64,000 nt of DNA from Prevotella sp. UBA6994 (GCA_002449845.1 DJXW01000016.1:412120-476119), one strand, 5' to 3'. Shown: positions 54,197 to 63,723, counted from the first letter of the stretch. Notes: generated by a model not told the origin, from the sequence alone. Numbers and translations are program-made.

Positions 54197-54304
54197 ATGA
54201 AAAAGTACGAAAGACCCGAAATCAAAGAAGTAGAAGTTGAATTCCAACCTCTTCTCGAAGGTTCCGATGTTGATCCACAAGGACCAATCGGTGAAGACTG
54301 GTAG
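54197..54304 (+). CDS. small peptide 2, 35 aa, MKKYxKP leader family
   Basis: 35 residues: 'MKKYERPEIKEVEVEFQPLL', then 'EGSDVDPQGPIGEDW'. Of 35 positions about 20 match peptide 3, including 'GPI.E.W' at the end. An identical CTTTAATTAAAG precedes both ATGs, close to the ribosome-binding position. Too short to be called by usual gene finders. Confidence 0.7.
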   Translation: MKKYERPEIKEVEVEFQPLLEGSDVDPQGPIGEDW

Positions 54305-54334
54305 AATCATTTTTCTTTGATTCAAAGAAGTACG

Positions 54335-54370
54335 AAGTCGCAAGTTCATTCTTGCGACTTCTTTATTTTG
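54335..54370 (+). terminator. terminator after peptide 2
   Basis: AAGTCGCAAG (54335-54344) pairs with CTTGCGACTT (54351-54360), followed by CTTTATTTTG. Confidence 0.85.
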
Positions 54371-54423
54371 TTAATAATCAAAAATTATTCACACATTTTC
54401 ATCGTTAAGTCAATTATTCTTTG

Positions 54424-54431
54424 TAATTTTG
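54424..54431 (+). promoter_or_regulatory. -7 box (TAATTTTG) of peptide 3
   Basis: Fits TAnnTTTG, 54 bases before ATG 54486 and after the preceding terminator. The -33 box is not clear. Confidence 0.55.
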
Positions 54432-54485
54432 CGCCCGCAATGCGAAATCAAAAAAATATTGATTAAAAACTTTAATTAAAGAGAC

Positions 54486-54593
54486 ATGAAAAAGTACGTA
54501 AAGCCATCCATCAAGGAGATGGAATTGGAACTCCAAACTATCCTTGCAGGATCAAGCATTGAACCTTCAGGACCCATCAGTGAAGGATGGTAG
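54486..54593 (+). CDS. small peptide 3, 35 aa, MKKYxKP leader family
   Basis: 35 residues: 'MKKYVKPSIKEMELELQTIL', then 'AGSSIEPSGPISEGW'. Paralogue of peptide 2, same length. It has its own promoter and a hairpin terminator, so it is an independent small transcript. The family may be ribosomally made modified peptides or small regulators; the sequence does not decide. Confidence 0.7.
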   Translation: MKKYVKPSIKEMELELQTILAGSSIEPSGPISEGW

Positions 54594-54631
54594 AGTTTAG
54601 ATGAATACGTCAAAGAATGGAGTCGTGGGAT

Positions 54632-54650
54632 AAGCCTACGGCTTTTTTCA
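54632..54650 (+). terminator. terminator after peptide 3
   Basis: AAGCC (54632-54636), TAC loop, GGCTT (54640-54644), then T's. Short but well placed, 39 bases after the stop. Confidence 0.6.
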
Positions 54651-54720
54651 TTATATCCCCTTTCCGCTCTGTCGTACCAGTTGTACCATACTCCGACTAA
54701 TCAATATTTACTTTGTAAAT

Positions 54721-54751
54721 TTTGTTAGACCAATAATTATTAGTACCTTTG
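54721..54751 (+). promoter_or_regulatory. promoter of the exopolysaccharide locus
   Basis: TTTG (54721-54724), 19-base spacer, TACCTTTG (54744-54751). The first gene starts at 54935, leaving a leader of about 177 bases. Confidence 0.75.
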
Positions 54752-54787
54752 TAGCCATTATTTTAGCAATTGTATCCATTGGGCTGC

Positions 54788-54857
54788 GAGAATAATTCTC
54801 AACAGCGGCAATCCAATAGAAACTTTAGCCTTTTTTCTTGTGTCCACAAGACACAAG
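54788..54857 (+). promoter_or_regulatory. structured 5' leader of the exopolysaccharide locus
   Basis: Two perfect hairpins: GAGAAT-A-ATTCTC (54788-54800) and CTTGTGTC-CACAA-GACACAAG (54837-54857). The leader contains no open frame of note. It may carry an antitermination or pausing signal, as capsule operons of Bacteroides use NusG-like UpxY factors, but no such gene is seen here. Confidence 0.5.
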
Positions 54858-54934
54858 GGGAGGTGTTTTTGTGTGGATTGCATAAAACTCTTTGAACTTA
54901 TTAACAATATTTTATTCGATTGATATAGAAAAAA

Positions 54935-56284
54935 GTGCAAATACCTTCTATTTTCAAACTTAACTCAGGAGATAAAAGAACACAAACTGTTAAAAAAAAT
55001 GTTCTTTGGTCTTTCTTAATTAAGGGGATTAGCATTATCGTGTCACTGATAATGGTTCCCCTTACGCTTGGTTATGTATCCAGTGAAGTGTATGGAATTT
55101 GGCTAACATTATCTTCTGTTTTACATTGGCTAAGTTTCATGGACGTTGGATTTACTTTAGGATTAAAGAACAGATTGGCTGAAGCTTTGGCACACGAAGA
55201 TTACGAAAGAGGAAAAAGCTTGGTTTCAACAACTTATTTTATGATGGCAATCATCTTCATTCCACTAGCTGTATTTTTAATTCTGATTAGCCCTCATATC
55301 AATTGGTGCTCTTTTTTCAATATTAGCTCAAAATATGAAGCGGACGTTTTGCTTACAATCCAATTGCTATCAGTTTTTCTTGCTTTACAAATGATTGTCA
55401 ACGTGTTTGTTTCTGTTGTTGCTGCATATCAAAAAGTAGCTTTGTCATCTTTATTCAATGTCGTTGGACAAGTATGTGCACTGATTGTCATATATTTAAT
55501 GACCAAGTTTATTCCACCATCACTTTCAAACCTTACCTTTGCCTATTCGTTAATGCCAATCATTGTAGTAAGCATATTCACAATAGTACTTTTTCATGGA
55601 AGATTCAAAAAGACACAACCAAGCATTCAGTCTATCAACACCCATTACATTAAAGATTTATGGTTTCTTGGTGTAAAATTTTTCATCATACACATCCAAA
55701 TGATTGTCTTATACCAAAGTACCAATATCCTAATTTCAAATTTGGATGGTCCAGAAGCCGTTACTCAATATAATATCGCATATAAAGTCTTGAATGTTGT
55801 AATTTTAGTTTTTACTATCATCCTGGGACCACTTTGGCCTGCTTTTACTGACGCATATTCGAAAAAAGACTATTTCTGGATGAATAAGACATATCATCGG
55901 ATGGTGCAATTATTCTTTCTCATTTGTATGGTCATTATTGTTGTAGTTTTGCTTTCTCCATTTATTTTCAAATTATGGGTTGGTGACAAAGTTTCCATAC
56001 CATTTATAATGACTGTTTTTATAGCCCTTTACACCTTAATTCATTGTTGGGATTCATTACAAGTTATCCTTATCAATGGTATTGGGGCAGTAAAGCTACA
56101 AACATACGTCACACTTATCGGGATAATATTTCATATTCCGTTAGCTTTATTCTTAGGGAAGTTTATTGGTATTTATGGTGTGATTATTTCCATGTGTATC
56201 ATCAATTTAATTTATTGTTCTTTCTTCACAATACAAATAAAAAAAATATTACGAAAGTCAGCCCATGGCATTTGGATAAAATAA
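54935..56284 (+). CDS. polysaccharide flippase (Wzx-like)
   Basis: 449 residues, GTG start. About twelve to fourteen helices. 'NVLWSFLIKGISIIVSLIMV', 'PLTLGYVSSEVYGIWLTLSS' and 'DVGFTLGLKNRLAEALAHED' are typical of the polysaccharide biosynthesis/MOP family. It would flip lipid-linked repeat units across the inner membrane. First gene of the locus. Confidence 0.88.
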   Translation: MQIPSIFKLNSGDKRTQTVKKNVLWSFLIKGISIIVSLIMVPLTLGYVSSEVYGIWLTLSSVLHWLSFMDVGFTLGLKNRLAEALAHEDYERGKSLVSTTYFMMAIIFIPLAVFLILISPHINWCSFFNISSKYEADVLLTIQLLSVFLALQMIVNVFVSVVAAYQKVALSSLFNVVGQVCALIVIYLMTKFIPPSLSNLTFAYSLMPIIVVSIFTIVLFHGRFKKTQPSIQSINTHYIKDLWFLGVKFFIIHIQMIVLYQSTNILISNLDGPEAVTQYNIAYKVLNVVILVFTIILGPLWPAFTDAYSKKDYFWMNKTYHRMVQLFFLICMVIIVVVLLSPFIFKLWVGDKVSIPFIMTVFIALYTLIHCWDSLQVILINGIGAVKLQTYVTLIGIIFHIPLALFLGKFIGIYGVIISMCIINLIYCSFFTIQIKKILRKSAHGIWIK

Positions 56285-56294
56285 GATAACACCA

Positions 56295-56996
56295 ATGAAT
56301 TTTATTAACAAATTAAAAAGATTAAGGAAAGCCATTAAATGGGCCATCGCTTGCACACCTTTGCGTTCACAATTGGGTTTTTGTGCAGAGAATGCAATAT
56401 TTGGATATCCCATGACAATTTACAATCCTAAAGGACTCTTTTTATATGAAAATGTAAAACTTCTGCAGTTTTCCTGCATAATTAATTCTAAGCACGAAAA
56501 TGTAATTATAAAAAAATATACTTCAATAGCAGCTCATTCTACATTTGTAACCAATAATCATGTGAGTACAGTATCAATACCCCAATTTTTATTAGGACAA
56601 TCTCATATCAACGATAAATCTGGAGACATTATTGTGAATGAAGATTGTTGGATTGGTACAGGTGTAATTATCTTAGCAGGAGTGAACCTGGGTAGAGGTA
56701 GTGTTGTTGGTGCTGGTTCTGTTGTAACAAAAGACATTCCTCCATACGCCGTTGTTGCTGGAAATCCTGCTAAAATTTTATCTGTTAAGTTTTCCATCCC
56801 TCAAATCATTGAACATGAGAAAGCATTATATCCTGAAAAAGAGCGTTTCTCTCTCGAATATCTCCAGAATTTATTTGACACTTATTTTGAGGGGAAAAAA
56901 GTATATGGTAAATCAAAAGACTTAGACGAAAAAGCTATAGAAGCCATTAACATCGTGAAGCAAAAAATCCACTATATAGAACCAACCCTTCAATAA
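56295..56996 (+). CDS. hexapeptide-repeat acetyltransferase
   Basis: 233 residues. Left-handed beta-helix repeats near 105-160: 'IIVNEDCWIGTGVIILAGVN', 'LGRGSVVGAGSVVTKDIPPY' and 'AVVAGNPAKIL', with the catalytic His probably in 'VTNNHVST'. It transfers an acetyl group from CoA to a sugar of the repeat unit. The gene follows the flippase by 10 bases. Confidence 0.88.
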   Translation: MNFINKLKRLRKAIKWAIACTPLRSQLGFCAENAIFGYPMTIYNPKGLFLYENVKLLQFSCIINSKHENVIIKKYTSIAAHSTFVTNNHVSTVSIPQFLLGQSHINDKSGDIIVNEDCWIGTGVIILAGVNLGRGSVVGAGSVVTKDIPPYAVVAGNPAKILSVKFSIPQIIEHEKALYPEKERFSLEYLQNLFDTYFEGKKVYGKSKDLDEKAIEAINIVKQKIHYIEPTLQ

Positions 56997-57081
56997 TTTA
57001 CAATTAACACAAATTTTACAAATCAATTTGGATTTATTATAATTCTTTACATAGTTCAAAAGAACAATAAACGACTTTAAA

Positions 57082-58452
57082 ATGGTATCCCTCTTCAAGC
57101 AAGACAAAATAAGAACATTTGAGTATTTCTATTTTTTTGTCATGGTTTTGTATATGGCACAAATAGATAGCAATACCTCTCGAATGATAGGAACATTATC
57201 ACCTCCTTACTTTCCATTTTTTCTCCCCATTATATTAACCATAGTATTATTAGACAGGAACAAAGTAAGATTTAACGACAAAAGGCTCATAAAAATAACA
57301 TTAACATTTGCGATTTGGACCGTTTTGTTGTTTGCTCATAAACGAACTTATGGCAGCGATCAATATTCATACTATTTCTTTTTGTTCTACAGCATTATTA
57401 TTGCATACATACACATTCAGGTTTTTGGGAGAAAAATATGTACACTTTATGAACATATCATGGTAAGGCTATGCCTTATTTCTTTAATCTTATGGGGAAT
57501 AGCCGTTTTGTATCCTGGAAGTGCCTCATTTTTCAGAAATTTTCCCGAAACTGCAACAGGAAGAAATGTATTATACGTATTTAAGTGGTTGGATTCAACT
57601 ATCAGAGAACAAGATATCGTTAATAATGGGATATTAAGGAATGCAGGATGCTCATGGGAACCTGGAAGATTTGCTATAATGGTATTGTTGGCACTATATT
57701 GCAATTTGACAAGATGCGGCATTAAGTTTAAAGGTAATATAAGTGGTGTAATTTTGTTATTAGCGATGATTTCCACCCAATCTACAACAGGCTATGTGGG
57801 AACTATTGTTCTATACAGTTTCTTTGCGTTAAAGAAATTTGACCTAAAATATATACTTGCATTTTGTATATTTGTCGTACCAATAAGCTACCAGTTTTTA
57901 CAACTCAATTTTATGCAAGAAAAAATTGAAGAACAATTAGATATTGATGATGACCTGATAAGAATTAACAAGTCGATGGATTACGTGAATAAAGTTAAGG
58001 AATCTAATGAATATACAGGCTCATTAGCTCGTTTTCCATCCATGTATTTTGAAATCATTAATATTGAACATGACCCAATCCTTGGATATGGAAAAAATGT
58101 GGGTAAAAGTTATTTCTCTCAAAGAATATCTGGAAACTATCTTTTAACAGGCGGATTATTAAAAATATTCGGACAATACGGAATCCCATTAGGTTTAATC
58201 TTATATTTAATATTATTACAATCATCTAGAGCATTGGGACGCGAATTGAATGTACGCAAAAGTGCCCTATTTGTTATAATGCTTATATCATTAACTTCAT
58301 ATTCATTTTTCACATCCCCCATATTCATGGCTTTTTGGTTTTATGGCTTATTCCGAAAAGAGGATAGTATGTTAGTTTCTGCAACAGAAGAGGGAGAAGA
58401 AATTATTGAAGACAAGGCTTCTGAAGAAATAGATAGTCAAATAAAAGAATGA
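57082..58452 (+). CDS. polysaccharide polymerase (Wzy-like)
   Basis: 456 residues, about eleven helices with a periplasmic loop near residues 150-200 that has 'NAGCSWEPGRFAIMVLLALY', a 'WEPG' element seen in Wzy proteins. The C-terminus is acidic. It probably polymerises the flipped units. It overlaps the next gene by 4 bases (ATGA). Confidence 0.78.
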   Translation: MVSLFKQDKIRTFEYFYFFVMVLYMAQIDSNTSRMIGTLSPPYFPFFLPIILTIVLLDRNKVRFNDKRLIKITLTFAIWTVLLFAHKRTYGSDQYSYYFFLFYSIIIAYIHIQVFGRKICTLYEHIMVRLCLISLILWGIAVLYPGSASFFRNFPETATGRNVLYVFKWLDSTIREQDIVNNGILRNAGCSWEPGRFAIMVLLALYCNLTRCGIKFKGNISGVILLLAMISTQSTTGYVGTIVLYSFFALKKFDLKYILAFCIFVVPISYQFLQLNFMQEKIEEQLDIDDDLIRINKSMDYVNKVKESNEYTGSLARFPSMYFEIINIEHDPILGYGKNVGKSYFSQRISGNYLLTGGLLKIFGQYGIPLGLILYLILLQSSRALGRELNVRKSALFVIMLISLTSYSFFTSPIFMAFWFYGLFRKEDSMLVSATEEGEEIIEDKASEEIDSQIKE

Positions 58453-59636
58453 GAATTTTTTTCATCCTTAAAAACACATATCCTAAAGGAATGGCAAGTA
58501 CTACCAGAGTACATGCCTATGCAAAAGGATTCTCTGGACAAGGAATAGAAACACACATTTTACTTCCTATATCTTTGGAGCCACACGGTAGCATTCAGAA
58601 AAATACACTTAATGAAGGATTTGACGAGAACGGTGTTCATTACAAATATATGTCAGGTTCTTCCCTTCGTGGGGACAACATCATCAAGCGACAAATCAAT
58701 GACCAATATGGATATTGGCACACCCTACTCTACTTGATAAAAATTCTCAGAAAAGATGATCAAGTAATCATATACGAAGGAGGATGGTTTTGGCAGTTGA
58801 TGTGTATTTTAGCTATACATTTAAAAGGCGCAAAGGTAGCAATGGAATTGAATGAGCTGCCATACGTGTTCGGGAAACAAACCAAGAAAATAATTGCAAA
58901 GCGCAACATTTTATTAAAACATGTGTTTCCACGATATGATCAGTTTATTGTCATTTCAGATAACCTTCAGCTATTAGCACAACAATACGCACCTAAAGCA
59001 AAGGTGATCAAGGTACCTATCATTGTAGAAGAATTGACAGATCCTATCTCTGAGGATAATAGTCCTATTGACAAACCATATATCCTGCACACTGGCACAT
59101 TGAATCAGAGTAAAGACGGAATATTAGGGCTCATAGAGGCATTTGGCAAAGTCTGCCAACAAACAGATATTCCCATACAATACTTATTTACTGGCTATTT
59201 GGAAAAGTCGCCTCAAAAAGAATATATCAAAAAATTATTGGTACAATATCATATAGAAGATCGCATAAAGTTTTTGGGGTATTTGGAAGAATCAGAATTG
59301 AGGCACTATCAACGACATTGTACACTCTGCATTATCAACAAATACAAGACATTGCAGAACAAATATTGCTTCTCAACCAAGTTAGGAGAATATTTAGCCT
59401 TTGCACGGCCAATAATAATGACAAATGTTGGAGAAGCTACCAATTACTTGAAAGATGGAGAGAATGCCTACTTGGTAGAACCTAACGACACAGATAGTAT
59501 GGCAAATAAGATTTTACATATTCTCAATAATCCAGAAGAGGCAACAAGAATTGGAAATGCAGGGAGAAAATTGGCAATGGAGGTCTTTAATTGTGACGTA
59601 CAAGCAAAACGCTTAATCAGTTTTTTTGAATCTTAA
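58449..59636 (+). CDS. glycosyltransferase family 4
   Basis: 395 residues, GT-B type. N-terminal 'GMASTTRVHAYAKGFSGQGI'; C-terminal 'YILHTGTLNQSKDGILGLIE', 'IKFLGYLEESELRHYQR', and 'FSTKLGEYLAFARPIIMTNV' with 'GEATNYLKDGENAYLVEPND' as the donor-binding EX7E region. It is a clear paralogue of the gene at 61060. Sugar not determinable. Confidence 0.88.
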   Translation: MRIFFILKNTYPKGMASTTRVHAYAKGFSGQGIETHILLPISLEPHGSIQKNTLNEGFDENGVHYKYMSGSSLRGDNIIKRQINDQYGYWHTLLYLIKILRKDDQVIIYEGGWFWQLMCILAIHLKGAKVAMELNELPYVFGKQTKKIIAKRNILLKHVFPRYDQFIVISDNLQLLAQQYAPKAKVIKVPIIVEELTDPISEDNSPIDKPYILHTGTLNQSKDGILGLIEAFGKVCQQTDIPIQYLFTGYLEKSPQKEYIKKLLVQYHIEDRIKFLGYLEESELRHYQRHCTLCIINKYKTLQNKYCFSTKLGEYLAFARPIIMTNVGEATNYLKDGENAYLVEPNDTDSMANKILHILNNPEEATRIGNAGRKLAMEVFNCDVQAKRLISFFES

Positions 59637-60739
59637 TGAAAATACTCCACGTCATACCCACCCTTTCTTCTGGAGGTGCAGAAAGATTTGTAATCGACTT
59701 AACAAATGAGTTAGCCAAGTATGACGATTGCCAAATAACTTTATTGACATTCAAGAAAGAATCCAACAACAATGATTTCTATAAGCACGAATTGTCAGAG
59801 AAAGTGACATATAAAAACTTAGGGATTGAGAAGGTAAGACTGAAAGACTTATTCACCATATATCGAACCATCAAGAAAGAACAGCCCAACATCGTACATT
59901 ATCATTTGGCAGGAACACTCAATTTGATGTTGCTTACCATCCTACTCTATCGTAAACCCATTTACATAGAAACAATACACAGCGACATCAAGGCTATTGT
60001 TGGATCAACCAAAAGAGACAGATGGATTAAATCGTTTTGTTACAGAAAAGGAATTGTTAAGGTTTGCACCATTACTCCATCAAATGAAGTAGCATTTAAG
60101 AAACAATTCAAACGGGATTGTGCTGCCCTCATCGTCAATGGACGAAAAGAGTCTTTTCCGAGTAAACTATTTGAGCAAAGAAAACAAGAGATTAATAGTT
60201 ACAAGAAAACTGCGAACACATTAATATTCACACATATCGGTCGCTTCACGAAAGCAAAACATCAGAAATTGCTTATTACTGCATTCAATAATTTCGTAAA
60301 AAAAGGGCATGATGCCATTCTGCTCATCATAGGTAATGGTTTTGATTCCCCTAAAGGAAAGATATATCAAGCTCACGCTTGCGAAAACATACATTTTTTG
60401 GGAGAGCAACATGATGTACAAGACTATTTGCTCAACAGTGACGGTTTTTGTCTATCTTCCATATTTGAAGGAATGCCGATTACATTAATCGAATCATTCT
60501 CATGTAGATGTATACCCATCTCCACACCAGTGTGTGGAGCAATTGATTTCATAGAAAATGGGAAAAATGGTTTTCTCTCTAAGGATTTCACTAAAGAGGC
60601 ATATTTGGAAGCTTTAGAAGATTTTGCCCACCACCATCAACAGATTGAGAGAAGTGATTTGACAAAATTATTTCACCAACAATTTACGATGGAAATATGT
60701 GCCAAACAATACCATAGGTTATATACCCATTTTTCTTAA
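59636..60739 (+). CDS. glycosyltransferase family 4
   Basis: 367 residues. 'HVIPTLSSGGAERFVIDLTN' is the GT4 N-terminal loop, 'NIVHYHLAGTLNLMLLTILL' the second, and 'FTHIGRFTKAKHQKLLITAF', 'IHFLGEQHDVQDYLLNSDGF' and 'SSIFEGMPITLIESFSCRCI' the C-terminal donor domain (E-x7-E as 'EGMPITLIE'). It overlaps the stop of the previous gene by one base. Confidence 0.9.
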   Translation: MKILHVIPTLSSGGAERFVIDLTNELAKYDDCQITLLTFKKESNNNDFYKHELSEKVTYKNLGIEKVRLKDLFTIYRTIKKEQPNIVHYHLAGTLNLMLLTILLYRKPIYIETIHSDIKAIVGSTKRDRWIKSFCYRKGIVKVCTITPSNEVAFKKQFKRDCAALIVNGRKESFPSKLFEQRKQEINSYKKTANTLIFTHIGRFTKAKHQKLLITAFNNFVKKGHDAILLIIGNGFDSPKGKIYQAHACENIHFLGEQHDVQDYLLNSDGFCLSSIFEGMPITLIESFSCRCIPISTPVCGAIDFIENGKNGFLSKDFTKEAYLEALEDFAHHHQQIERSDLTKLFHQQFTMEICAKQYHRLYTHFS

Positions 60740-60769
60740 TGCAAATATAATTACTTCATACATGCTTAA

Positions 60770-60943
60770 TATTACCTACGTTTTGAGCTGAAAATCAATG
60801 GAACAGCACAACAGGCTCTTGACCAAATTAACAGCCGTGGTTACACCATTCCATACGAGACGAATGGTAGGAATGTAGTAAAAGTAGGAGTAAGGTTTTC
60901 CACAGAGACGAAAAACATAGAAGATTATTGTATTATTTTTTAG
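60770..60943 (+). pseudogene. remnant of a PD-(D/E)XK nuclease / AAA-ATPase family gene
   Basis: No start codon; open from 60770 to the TAG at 60941-60943. The encoded 'RFELKINGTAQQALDQINSR', then 'GYTIPYETNGRNVVKVGVRF' and 'STETKNIEDY' match the C-terminal PD-(D/E)XK domain ('ELK.. G.A..AL.QI...GY') of the large ATPase family common in Prevotella (DUF1703 type). Only the last 57 codons survive, so this is a deletion relic. It is the reason for the 320-base gap between two transferase genes. Confidence 0.7.
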
Positions 60944-61003
60944 AAAAGTGCCTACACAAATGTGTAACTCACTGAAGAAAACACATTACAGTGTGTAAGG
61001 AAG

Positions 61004-61029
61004 GTGTAGGGAGTGTAAGAAACCTACAC
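61004..61029. repeat. hairpin in the gap before the third GT4 gene
   Basis: GTGTAGG (61004-61010) pairs with CCTACAC (61023-61029) around a 12-base loop. Related GTGTAAG words surround it. No T tract, so its role is not clear. Confidence 0.5.
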
Positions 61030-61059
61030 TAAGTAGCCAACACTCAACCATTATTAATA

Positions 61060-62259
61060 ATGACAGTATATATCATTACAAAGCAACCTTTTCCCAATGG
61101 AATGGCAGGAACCAATAGAGTTACATGCTATGCTCAAGCAATCATTTCACAAGGAATACAATGCAAAGTAATTATTTTCACTCGGACTGAAATATATGAT
61201 AAACAACCAAAAAATTCTCAAAGTAGTGGTAATTTTGAGGGCATTGAATATACATATATAGGAAAAACACCTATTAGAAATAGATTTGCTCTTATAAGAA
61301 AATATTTTGATTTTCATGACAAAGTTGGTTTACTTTTTTATTTATGGAAAAATCTAAAAAAGAATGATATTGTAATCAGTTATGCAGATCGAGATGTAGA
61401 ACTCATCAATATTGTTATAAGAACAACACATCTAAAAAGAGCAAAGTTTATAAGGGATCTTTGTGAACTCCCTTATGGAACTGGCATAGAAACGGAAAAA
61501 ACCACAAAAAAAAGGAAAATTGTTTTTAATAAAATTTTTCCGAAATGTGATGGTATCATTGCCATTTCAGATTCTTTGCTATCTCTTGCAAAAAAATATA
61601 CAAACAAAAATTGCAAACTAATTAAAATACCAATTTTAGTGGATTTTGAGAAATACAAATTACCAGACAACTCTCAAAGCCATCCATTTCCATATATTTT
61701 TCATTCTGGCACATTATACGAACAAAAAGATGGTATTTTAGGAATGTTGGAAGCATTTGGTAAGGCTGTATATAAATTAAAAATGCCGATTCAATTCATA
61801 TTGACAAGGAATTTGGATAAGTCACCACACAAGGAACAAATAAATGAGATCATCAACAAATACGAAATAAAAGATAAAGTGTTATTTACGGGCTATCTCA
61901 ATAATGAAGATTTGAAGGATTATTTGTCAAAAGCATCTCTTGTTATAATCAATAAATATCCCAACCAACAAAACGCATACTGTTTTTCCACCAAATTGGG
62001 TGAATATTTAGCTGCAGGGAAACCTGTTATCATCACAAAAGTTGGAGAAGCAATAAATTGGTTAAAAGGCGGAGAATCTGCATATATAATAGATCCAAAC
62101 GACACAGACTTATTGGCACAAACTATAATTAGAGCTTTTAATGACCCTATAAAAAGAAAAGAAATAGGAAAGAACGGTCAAAAATTATGTAAAGAATCTT
62201 TTGATTATAGGAATTATGGGGCAATATTTAGTCAGTTTTTCTCTCAGTTAACCCTATAA
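61060..62259 (+). CDS. glycosyltransferase family 4 (paralogue of 58449 gene)
   Basis: 399 residues. It tracks the 58449-59636 protein along its length: 'GMAGTNRVTCYAQAIISQGI', 'RDLCELPYGTG', 'YIFHSGTLYEQKDGILGMLE', 'VLFTGYLNNEDLKDYLSKAS', 'YCFSTKLGEYLAAGKPVIIT'. Codon use is more A/T-rich than the rest of the locus, which may point to a separate origin. It follows the broken nuclease remnant. Confidence 0.88.
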   Translation: MTVYIITKQPFPNGMAGTNRVTCYAQAIISQGIQCKVIIFTRTEIYDKQPKNSQSSGNFEGIEYTYIGKTPIRNRFALIRKYFDFHDKVGLLFYLWKNLKKNDIVISYADRDVELINIVIRTTHLKRAKFIRDLCELPYGTGIETEKTTKKRKIVFNKIFPKCDGIIAISDSLLSLAKKYTNKNCKLIKIPILVDFEKYKLPDNSQSHPFPYIFHSGTLYEQKDGILGMLEAFGKAVYKLKMPIQFILTRNLDKSPHKEQINEIINKYEIKDKVLFTGYLNNEDLKDYLSKASLVIINKYPNQQNAYCFSTKLGEYLAAGKPVIITKVGEAINWLKGGESAYIIDPNDTDLLAQTIIRAFNDPIKRKEIGKNGQKLCKESFDYRNYGAIFSQFFSQLTL

Positions 62260-62310
62260 AGGCAACGAGATTGATCATTATAATCCTCAATCACCCTTAT
62301 TATAATTAAA

Positions 62311-63720
62311 ATGATTTATAATTCATTCAACTTCCTTATATTATATCCCTTTATCTTTTTGCTGTATTATGTAATACCTGCGAAATACAAAAAGATGAGG
62401 GATTTGTATCTCTTAGCTGTAAGTTATTCTCTTTACATCAGTTGGAAACCTATATATGCGCTTATCCTTTTGGGTGTAACGGCATCCTCATACATAACTG
62501 GAATACAAATAGAAAAAGCCAAGAAGTCCAAACTTGTCATGCAAATAGGCATCATCGTTACACTGTTGCCATTGCTCTTTTTCAAGTATTTCAATTTCAT
62601 CAACGATCAAATTGTAGGTTTTCTTGGATTATTTGGTTGGCACATCCAGTTTCCTGGATTAAATTGGGCAATACCCATTGGTATCTCATTCTTTACATTT
62701 CAGTCGATGGGTTATATCTGGGATGTGTACTACAAGAAGACCACATCAGAGAAAGATTTCCTCACATACGCTCTCTTCATCTCGTTCTTCCCTTCATTGC
62801 TTATGGGACCTATCAACAAAGCTACACTTGTTATCCCACAAATAAAAAACATGCGACCCTATTTTGACTATCCAAAAGCAGTGGAAGGATTGAGAATGAT
62901 ACTTTGGGGAATGTTCATGAAAGTAGTAGTAGCTGACCGAGTTGCCATTTACGTAGATACGGTGTTCTCTCATTATATAAATTATACAGGTATAACCTGT
63001 CTTGTTGCTTCCATCCTGTATTCCATTCAGATATATTCAGATTTTGCAGGATATTCTCTCATGGCTCTTGGAGTGGGAAAAACATTGGGATTTGAATTAA
63101 CAGAAAACTTTAGAAGACCCTATTTCGCCATAAGTGTTACTGATTTCTGGCATCGTTGGCACATTTCGTTGAGTACATGGCTCAAAGATTATGTCTATAT
63201 CCCTATGGGTGGAAGCCGATGCAGCAAGACGAGAAATTATTGGAACATCTTCATAACCTTCCTTGTAAGTGGTATTTGGCATGGAGCAAACTGGACTTTT
63301 ATCGTTTGGGGGTGTATGCATGGATTATTTCAAATCATAGAGAAAGTGATTGGAGAACAGAAATGTAAATATGGATTATTTGGTAAGAGCATCAAAATCA
63401 TCGTCACTTTTATTTTCATTAATTTTGCCTGGATATATTTTAGAATGCCTACTTTTTCAGACGCAAATAACGTAATAAGCAGGATTTTTGATTTTAGCCT
63501 TCCTATGACTGTATACTTAGGAACAATGTGGAGTTACATCATCATCGCTATCATTATTTTATTCATTAAAGACTTTAAAGATGAGTTTTTCCCTGAACGT
63601 TGGGCATTTGTTCATAACAAACGAAGATGGGTACGTTGGTGTTCATACGTTTCTATAATATGGTTAATCATGTTAGCGGGCGTGTTTGGTGCAGATCAAT
63701 TTATTTACGCAAACTTCTAA
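62311..63720 (+). CDS. MBOAT-family O-acyltransferase (AlgI-like)
   Basis: 469 residues, about ten helices. The family motif is 'DFWHRWHISLSTWLKDYVYI' and the active His is in 'FLVSGIWHGANWTFIVWGCM'; also 'SFFTFQSMGYIWDVYYKK' and 'YLAYIPMGGSR'-type 'YVYIPMGGSR'. It passes acyl groups across the membrane onto polysaccharide, usually with an SGNH partner, whose gene begins next. Confidence 0.92.
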   Translation: MIYNSFNFLILYPFIFLLYYVIPAKYKKMRDLYLLAVSYSLYISWKPIYALILLGVTASSYITGIQIEKAKKSKLVMQIGIIVTLLPLLFFKYFNFINDQIVGFLGLFGWHIQFPGLNWAIPIGISFFTFQSMGYIWDVYYKKTTSEKDFLTYALFISFFPSLLMGPINKATLVIPQIKNMRPYFDYPKAVEGLRMILWGMFMKVVVADRVAIYVDTVFSHYINYTGITCLVASILYSIQIYSDFAGYSLMALGVGKTLGFELTENFRRPYFAISVTDFWHRWHISLSTWLKDYVYIPMGGSRCSKTRNYWNIFITFLVSGIWHGANWTFIVWGCMHGLFQIIEKVIGEQKCKYGLFGKSIKIIVTFIFINFAWIYFRMPTFSDANNVISRIFDFSLPMTVYLGTMWSYIIIAIIILFIKDFKDEFFPERWAFVHNKRRWVRWCSYVSIIWLIMLAGVFGADQFIYANF

Positions 63721-63723
63721 GAC

